Of a DNA stretch of 64,000 bases, positions 57,191 through 64,000 are shown in pieces (position 1 is the stretch's first letter; each line of letters opens with the position of its first letter). Below the pieces are notes generated by a model that was not told where the DNA came from, made no database searches, and was given only the letters and a program-made list of their open reading frames with translations. The translations under genes were made by a program, and so were the position numbers. Origin of the DNA: Diplolepis rosae (taxonomy: Eukaryota > Arthropoda > Insecta > Hymenoptera > Diplolepididae); NCBI GenBank assembly GCA_030998225.1, contig JAPYXD010000704.1, forward strand, positions 10,478,001 through 10,542,000. Reading direction: 5' to 3'.

Positions 57191-57865
57191 CTCCCGAAAA
57201 GCATTTACCTCTGATTAATGTGAAATTCACTACACCTACGTATTACAAAAGTTGTAGCGGATGAAAAGATCTATCTTTAATGTTCCACACATATTTGCCC
57301 TAAAACCATTATGTTTCGAGAAAAATGAGATTGTATGGAATCAAACGGACAGGTACACGGTGGGGAGTTTTTTTCAATTCAAATCATCCCTTATTAAATG
57401 GAATCAAACAGACAATGTATTTTTTGGGGCCCATAAAGTGGAGATTTTGGGACCCAAATGATGTGAAATTTGGGCCTGGTAGTTGTCATGAAGAGGAGTT
57501 AAAAAATGAAGGGTTGAAAGTCAATGAATTGTCGGGTTGCAGGGCGAAAAAAGGGTGAAAGAATAACAAGACACATAAGATAGGAGAATCAATTGCATAA
57601 AATTATAGTTTTTTATGTTTTCATCATGAAAATCGACTTGTCGGCAATTTTCACAATTATATTCGTAATCAGCTCGTCAAAATACGTAAATATGGATTGT
57701 TTTATGGAAATCGGAAGGTTCATCTATTCAGAACTGCACCCTTAATGGGCTTTGGTAGTTTTTTTTCTTAAATCTCCTTTTTCTTCGAAAAAAATAGTTT
57801 TAGGGCAAAAATGTATGGAACATTATTTTCACTATTACATATAAAAATACTCAAAAAGAAAGCAA

Positions 57866-57906
57866 GGCAAACGTTTCGGCCACATATGGGGGCCCTCTTC
57901 AGTGCC
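57866..57906 (-). ncRNA. Hammerhead-like motif, minus strand
   Basis: On the minus strand: GGCA, CTGAAGA (allowed N at position 7), extra G, stem II GGCC/GGCC with a nine-base loop, GAAAC, GTT, TGCC closing stem I with four pairs. Intact counterpart of the decayed 42153-42193 copy. Confidence 0.5.
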
Positions 57907-57966
57907 ATAAATTCAAAGATTAATTCAAAATTGAAGATATATGTTGATAAACTCAGAGTTTTACAT

Positions 57967-58008
57967 AATCAGACGTTTCGGCTCTGATCGGAGCCCTCAT
58001 CAGTGATT
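57967..58008 (-). ncRNA. Hammerhead-like motif, left arm of the palindrome
   Basis: Minus strand: AATCA, CTGATGA, extra G, GGCTC/GAGCC with loop CGATCA, GAAAC, GTC, TGATT. Stem I has five perfect pairs. GTC is the preferred natural cleavage triplet. Identical to the 58708-58749 motif. Confidence 0.55.
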
Positions 58009-58296
58009 TATTTAAATCTAAAAATACAGAAAAAAGGTTTTGCTAACATAGGATATTTTGTATAAAAAATTTTTTGTAAAAATTTAACAAGTAATTATCA
58101 TTATGTTTTTACATGTAGGTAAATAAATTTTGATATTACTTTGAGGTAAATATTTCATTCACATAACCTAACAAACTGGATACCAGAAAGCATTTTTTGG
58201 AAGGTTGGAATTAAGTGTCTAAATATAAAAAAATATTTTTAATTGACATTCGTGCATGGAATTGTAGATTGAAATTTTTGTGGTGTAGTTTTTCAT

Positions 58297-58301
<5 letters not shown>

Positions 58302-58336
<35 letters not shown>

Positions 58337-58418
58337 AATTTTTGTGGTGTAGTTTTTCATACAACATTGTATGAAAAAAAGTTTTTCATACAATATATAT
58401 ATATATATATATATATTG
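58302..58418. repeat. (TA)n tracts at the palindrome centre
   Basis: Two TA runs (about 58302-58333 and 58393-58418) separated by repeated TTTTTCATACAA blocks mark the centre of the 57950-58770 inverted repeat. Confidence 0.9.
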
Positions 58419-58707
58419 TATGAAAAACTACACCACAAAAATTTCAATCTACAATTCCATGCACGAATGTCAATTAAAAATATTTTTTTATATTTAGACA
58501 CTTAATTCCAACCTTCCAAAAAATGCTTTCTGGTATCCAGTTTGTTAGGTTATGTGAATGAAATATTTACCTCAAAGTAATATCAAAATTTATTTACCTA
58601 CATGTAAAAACATAATGATAATTACTTGTTAAATTTTTACAAAAAATTTTTTATACAAAATATCCTATGTTAGCAAAACCTTTTTTCTGTATTTTTAGAT
58701 TTAAATA

Positions 58708-58749
58708 AATCACTGATGAGGGCTCCGATCAGAGCCGAAACGTCTGATT
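58708..58749 (+). ncRNA. Hammerhead-like motif, right arm of the palindrome
   Basis: AATCA (58708-58712), CTGATGA (58713-58719), extra G, stem II GGCTC/GAGCC (58721-58736), GAAAC, GTC ending 58744, TGATT (58745-58749). Predicted cleavage is after C58744. The stem III ACGT is self-complementary, allowing a dimeric fold. Confidence 0.55.
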
Positions 58750-59261
58750 ATGTAAAACTCTGAGTTTTTATCAACCTTGGACCCTAAAGCCAATTACCAA
58801 CATCAACATATATCTTCAATTATTAATTAAGGGTCAATGTAAGTCCAGAATATGAAAATTAATTCAAAATTTCTGTAAAACATTAGAATATAGGAGATAA
58901 TGAAATTAAGGATTATCATAGAATTCAAAAACTTATCTCAAAGCTTGCAATTCAAAATGAAGTAGTCCAGTATGCAGCATCACGATTCGAAAAAATAAAA
59001 AGAATCTGACCCTATGCCAAAATAACGAGAAATGAACAAAAAATTAAAGATAGACCTTTTCATCCGCTACAACTTTTGTAAAAAATATTTTTTTCCTAGA
59101 TTAATATTTATCGACATAAAATGAAAAAGCTTGTTAAAGACATTTTTTTAGTTTTGACCTTGAAAATCAAATTTGCGAGTATTTTCATCATTATATTCGT
59201 AATTAGCGCCTCAAAATACGTGGGTATAGTGAGTTTCAAATCAATTGGAGGTAAGTGCTTT

Positions 59262-59460
59262 TCGGAAGTGCGCCCAAAAATTGAAAGTCTTGTTGATAAT
59301 TACAATTAACTGTAAGAAATTTTCACTCAAACGAAGTTGACAGTCTTTCTTTATATTCATCTGTTAAATTTTACAAATTTTTTGTAAGATATTTTGTGAA
59401 ATAAAAAAGTTACCCTACATGAACTTTAACAGAAATTTGGTTCTGTTAGATTTTTTACAG
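59262..59460 (+). mobile_element. Family F right half (F3 continuation)
   Basis: ATAATTACAATTAACTGTAAG and AAAAAGTTACCCTACATGAAC match F2. The terminal GATCCATGGCC-TTAA end is missing. Confidence 0.6.
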
Positions 59461-59603
59461 ATTTTCATGTTTTCAAATCTTGTCAATATTTTTCGTTCTA
59501 TTTCTTATAATACTATAAAATACAATAAATTTGAATACTATTGCAATAGTGACAAAAAATCAACAAGTTTCAAAATTTGGATAAGAGTTTTCTCTAAATG
59601 TAT

Positions 59604-60105
59604 ACTGTTTAGAAATGTTCGGATATTTACAAAATTTTTATGTTACAAAGTCAACGTTGAATTTTGACGATATTTATGGTGTTTTTGAGTAAAGTTATCT
59701 TAAAATTGCAAAAAATTTATTGAATTTTCTCGTGTTTTTCATGATATTATATTATGAAACTCAACTGAATTTTCATAAAAATGATCATAAAACTACAAAT
59801 CTGTAAGAGAACTTTTATAAAATTTATCATAAAATTACGAAAGTGTAACAAAATTTTCAGTCACATGTAACTGCATAAAACTTCAGTTACCCAAAACATT
59901 TAATTATTCCTGTTACAAGTTTCAGAATTTCTAGACATATTATCGGAATATTCAACACTTTTTAACTGAAAATTGAGAAACTGTATCCTAAATTTACTAA
60001 AAAGTAACTGAATTTTCTGAAATTCTGTCTTAATTTCATGAAACTGTAACTGAATACAACTCTAGTCACGTGTTTTGGTAGTTTACAGTAGAAATTTCTA
60101 ACAGT
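59604..60105 (+). mobile_element. Family K element (K2)
   Basis: ACTGTTTAGAAATGTTCGG to GTAGAAATTTCTAACAGT. It has the same interior as K1 with an additional AACTCAACTGAATTTTCATA segment. Confidence 0.75.
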
Positions 60106-60175
60106 GATAAATTATTGAAAATTTAACTGAATTGAAATCTATGTCTCATTTTCATCTAAGCATTTACTCATTCAT

Positions 60176-60268
60176 CATTCAGAATCAATGAAAAGCACTG
60201 GTTTCATAGCTAGAAGGAAGTCGTTGATTTTAAACCAGTCAAATTTTCACTGATTCAGATTTAGAGAA
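60176..60268 (-). mobile_element. Decayed family A remnant
   Basis: CATTCAGAATCAATG to TTCAGATTTAGAGAA, with a TAGCTAGAAGGAAG relic of the A block. Confidence 0.55.
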
Positions 60269-60764
60269 TTTCTGGACATTTTTTATATTTTTGAACTATT
60301 TGTATGGTATTAGGAATTTATGTTTTGAAAAGGACACGTTGATTTCAAAGGCTTCTAGAATAAACTTGCTTCAGGCAGACGGTCTACGGGTTATTTCAGT
60401 TTGATACTGAAGTTATATGATATTGGCCGATTTGTCATAACAGTTAATTTGATATTGAAACCACTATATATGTATATATATGTAGAGTTGCTAAGAATGT
60501 TCTACATGCACACTCTAATACATGTAATATTACTCAGTCTTGATTGACAAATGAAGTATTTATCGAGCAATCAAGCATAAATTACTTAGAGAAATATTTT
60601 ATTACTTTAACAAAAATTTTGTTGAATCTATTACTTTATTTGGCTATGGTTTAGTTAAGGGTTTCTTCTCATTGATTGGCTGTATTTCGAAGCGTTTTTT
60701 GGAATTTTACTGTGAGAAAACTATAATTGATTTTTTAATGCGGTTTTTTTTAAAAGTTTTATTA

Positions 60765-63084
60765 ACCCTTAGACTACAAAATTCAGAAAACTTGTATGAA
60801 AAAATTTGCACGGTTTGGCCAATGCACCCTTGCGAACATAGGCCTTCCAAAAAAGTTGGTTGATGGTTCCCACCAAATCTCAAAAATGGCTGGTCTGAAA
60901 CACAAGAGTAAATGTTTTTTTTAATCTATGGTAGTGTAGTTATCGTCTGACGGAGGCTTTTTTTACCATAACAATTTTTAAAATGACGGGCTATAGAAAA
61001 AAAATCGTTTTTTTCACCTTTTTTTCATCTTTCAAAATTCATTGAACATTTGTTATAAACAATAGGAAAAAAAACGTCCGTCAGACGATAGCGAGTACAT
61101 TTCCACACATTTAATAAAAAAGTTTATCGAAATCCGTCTACTAGTTTCTTAGAAATCGTGGGAACCAGTTTGGAAAAAGTAGTTTTGAGAAAAACGCGTT
61201 TAAAGTTTCCAATGAAAAAAAGCGACAAATTAAGTTTAAATTTCTTGACGTAATTGACATAGTAAAACAAGTCGTACATCTTTGAATCGTTCTTAGATCC
61301 CTAATCTTTGAAAAAAAATGATTTTCGGGAATTTTTTGGAAGAAAAGTACTCAATTAAATGTTTCGGAAAATTAAGAACATATTTGGCTATATTTGAACT
61401 ATATTACATAATTTTTTTCTAGAAAAATTATGAGACGCCAAAAAAAAAAGTTCCTTCACTGCTGACATGATTCCGGCCGATTGAGTAGCTGAAACCGAAA
61501 AAGGAAAAAATATCGTTGAACTGGAAGGTATTTCCTGTACAATGACGTAGGATTTAAAAAAATATCAAAATCTAACAAAATGGCGTAGTTGTGAAAAAAA
61601 GTCTGTTTTCTTGCCTATAAAATGGTCGTTTTTGCAATGCCAAATCGTCAATTTTCATCCAATCAAAAATATCCCACCTCATTGTAGAGTAAATATATTC
61701 AATAGTACTCAGTACAAATTTCAAGTCAATCGGATAATTGCTCTTCAAGTTACAATGTCAGCAAATTTGAAAAATTAGTTCATTTCACAAAGAAGTTTTG
61801 TTACATCAAATAAAAAGTGAATATACGAACTGCCGAAGAAGAAACTATTGTTGATTATAAAGATAAACTTTGCATCCTCACTATTCTCTGCATGTAAACT
61901 CAATTTTCACATTTTAGGGGCTCAATGAAGATTTGTTAATTAGCATTTGCTAAAGAAGGATAATTGGTGCCTCTACCCTACATTTTTTAAATGCTCTAGT
62001 GAAATCCAACAATGTTTTTGCAACACTGTACTGGAAGTTTGTACTTTGCACACATTATCTTATGCGCAAAATGCAAACTTTCCGTATAGCGATGCAAAAC
62101 AGTATATTTCGTATTAAGTGCGAAAAGGCGCATGGGGGGGGGAGGTTAATTCGGTGTTTTAAAGAATTTTCTTTGGCGATACAGATAGTGTTAGTTCATT
62201 GATTCAATTTCCATATAATAATGCAAGATTTGAACAATATTTGCCTAAATTTTCATTGCAAAATATTGAAAATTGAGCGAGTGACAGTAAATCTCCGGAG
62301 GCACCTCGAAAAAAAGTTGTTTTGCGGTGTACATCATAACTCGCAACAGAATCATTTGAAACCAAAAAATCAAAGTGCATTTGTTAAAGGAAATGTTTCT
62401 CGAGGTAACACTGGGAGGATTTTTTTTTCAATTTTTCCTAGCACTTGGAAGTCAAAAAACTGATTTTCGCTAGAAAAAATCGGCTTATTTGTTATTGTAA
62501 AATAATTAATTATTAAAATAAACAAAAAAGCTCCCAGGGATACCTCGTGAATTATGTGAAGAAGTACTGTGCAAAATTTCAAAACGATTGGTCCAGTAGA
62601 TTTTGAGTTATGATGTACACGGACTTCAAAAATAACAAGTTTCAGAAAAACGCTTTAAAGGTTTGCTCTACTAATTTGCAACTCGTAAACTTGTATAGAA
62701 ACCCGGCCTGGAGCAACGGACGCTCAAATACTCATAACTTCGCCAATTTTGCTCCGATCGACATGAAATTTTGACACAATATTCTTGAGATATTATGCAA
62801 TCATTTTAAAAATTTTAAAAAATACAAGTTCCACACGTGATACGAACGATATTTTTTGTTCGCTGTATACCGAAAGTTAGCCGAGTCAGTGTCTTTTTGC
62901 GTGCGGAAAATTCATTTTCTCTCACCAGTGTAGTAAAATTTTAAGCTTGTTTTAATTTTCCGCACACTTAAGATTTTACCGCACTAATGCGGGAAAATGT
63001 GTTGAAATGCTTTTCAACGGGAATTACTAATTTTCCACACTAGTATTATAATATAATATTCTGGGTGCAGAGAGGAACTTAGGG
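60765..63084. mobile_element. Possible large decayed element, piggyBac-like end
   Basis: TTAACCCTTAGACTAC at about 60763 looks like a TTAACCC-type terminus. AACTTAGGGTTGA near 63076 could be the decayed other end. Inside are inverted pairs: ATCGTCTGACGGA/TCCGTCAGACGAT (60942, 61077), and GTGTACATCATAACTC/GAGTTATGATGTACAC (62327, 62605) with CGAGGTAACACTGGGAG and CTCCCAGGGATACCTCG between. No transposase frame. The single-element reading is speculative. Confidence 0.3.
62326..62621. repeat. Foldback with GTGTACATCATAACTC arms
   Basis: The arms of about 100 bp share the 16-base terminal block and an inner CTGGGAG/CTCCCAG block. The 62221-62582 frames come from it. Confidence 0.75.
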
Positions 63085-63521
63085 TTGAAGAATCTGTTTG
63101 TCGATATCAAATGAAATAGTCTTCGTATTTTCACTATTGTTGTATGTCTACTTTATTTTTGTGATTCAGAGACTTAATGAGTTTTACTGAAGAAAAACAT
63201 ATCAAAATTTAGATTAAAAGAAATCAAGTCTTGCTCGACAATTCTTTCTTCAATAATCAATAGCTTTAACTCTACTACTAGATTTGATGTGCACTAAAAG
63301 TAATTATTTGCTTATGCTAATTTGGAAGTTCGGAAATAGAATATCATATGCTATCTAAGGATTATCGTAAAGCGTATTATTACACAGCAATTTCATGAAT
63401 GAGCACTATGACGTCAAGAAGAATGATTATTTGCATAGTAGAATAATTAACATGATGATATACTAAGAATCATTAACTGTGACCCACTGAAATCGTGAAT
63501 TTTCCTTATAGGAATTTTGCT
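63085..63521. other. AT-rich DNA without recognised feature
   Basis: No exon or repeat recognised. Confidence 0.35.
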
Positions 63522-64000
63522 ACATTGTTAGAAATTTCTGTATTAAACTTCCATTACATGTAATGTAATTTTTTTTGAGTAACGTATATTAAATTTAAAA
63601 TACATTCAGCTTAAAAAATACAAACTATTATTTGAATTTTAATACAGATGTGTATATATTTTAATAATGTTTGTTAATTTTAATATATTTTAATTGGAAA
63701 GTTATTAGACTTAATATGAATGTGTTAAAAATTTCTGTATTAAACTTCCATTACATATAATGGAAGTTTTTTTCAGTAATGTATATTAAATTTAAAATAC
63801 TTTAGTTTAAAAAAAATATAAACTTTTATTTGAATTTTAATACAGATGTGTATATATTTTAATAAAGTTTGTTAATTTTAATATATTTTGATTGAAAAGT
63901 AATTGAATTTAAAATGAATGTATATTAATTTTTCATAATATACAGATCTATTAATTTTTATTTACCACATGTATATTAAAGTGTACCAAAATTAATAAAA
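63522..64000 (-). mobile_element. Two tandem family J copies, second cut by the window end
   Basis: ACATTGTTAGAAATTTCTG at 63522 and GTTAAAAATTTCTGTATTAAAC at about 63725 each begin a J unit in the inverse orientation to J1, with the CTTCCATTACAT palindrome near each start. Confidence 0.75.

Larger units (their letters stand above)
57832..59046. mobile_element. Penelope-like or retrozyme-like composite, head-to-head arms
   Basis: It is inserted in C3 at GAACATTA/ATTAAAGATAG. The arms 57950-58310 and 58405-58770 are almost identical inverted copies meeting at (TA)n tracts. Each arm carries a hammerhead-like motif near its outer end, and a third motif lies at 57866. Outer segments match 42041-42292 and 7528-7694. 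No reverse transcriptase or endonuclease frame remains. Assignment to Penelope-like elements rests on the ribozyme type and is inference. Confidence 0.6.
57190..59262. mobile_element. Family C element (C3), split by a hammerhead-bearing insertion
   Basis: The left end ACTCCCGAAAAGCATTTACC mirrors the right end TGCTTTTCGGAAGT. C modules (GATGAAAAGATCTATCTTTAAT, AATACGTAAATATGG, AAAATTTGCGAGTATTTTCATC) flank an insertion at about 57832-59046 that breaks the GAACATTAAAGATAG block. The 57261-57558 frames are within it. Confidence 0.75.

Overview
The window looks like AT-rich, intron- and repeat-dominated nuclear DNA from an animal, most probably an insect. A repeat-rich hymenopteran would fit, but nothing here fixes the lineage. 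No frame stays open beyond 150 codons and there are no bacterial-style genes. The few coding signals are short exons bounded by splice-site consensus, far apart on the plus strand. No intact transposase, reverse transcriptase, rRNA gene or CRISPR array was seen, so every mobile element found is non-autonomous.

Genes. Three plus-strand transcription units are suggested. (1) A start-codon exon at 592-648 encodes MDGEAWDCLAEKWEQIEQP. A possible second exon lies at 13170-13238 and a possible terminal exon at 15252-15377. (2) A TATA-type promoter is followed by a nine-codon first coding exon at 25032-25058, ending at a GTAAGT donor. (3) A GC-rich upstream region and TATA box precede a 16-codon first coding exon at 54281-54328, ending at a GTGAGC donor. 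Downstream exons of units 2 and 3 were not recognised. A separate promoter-like block with a perfect three-unit heat-shock element lies at 49165-49545, and a tRNA-like pol III unit at 46052-46153.

Repeats. Most of the window is foldback/MITE sequence in many families. TA-target families include the CTCTCTAAA elements (A and B, about 19 copies), N, O, a pogo-like element and a CCCGAG element nested in B. TTAA-target families include E, F, S and T. Several target-site duplications can be proved here because an empty paralogous site is also present. Other families are D (two long copies in opposite orientation about 33 kb apart), C, G, J, K, L, M, a 1.7 kb inverted repeat at 34238-35950, a 0.5 kb-period tandem array whose middle unit carries an inverted segment (19428-20966), and a 148 bp-period array (55216-56665).

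Most striking signal. Five palindrome-associated motifs (7594-7635, 42153-42193, 57866-57906, 57967-58008, 58708-58749) have the layout of minimal type I hammerhead ribozymes: a CTGANGA box, a stem II hairpin, GAAAC, GTH, and a stem I that closes across the motif. Motifs of this kind are known from Penelope-like retroelements. All carry one extra G before stem II, and one copy has a broken core. They sit in near-perfect head-to-head inverted repeats, one of which is inserted in a C element that itself interrupts an F element.
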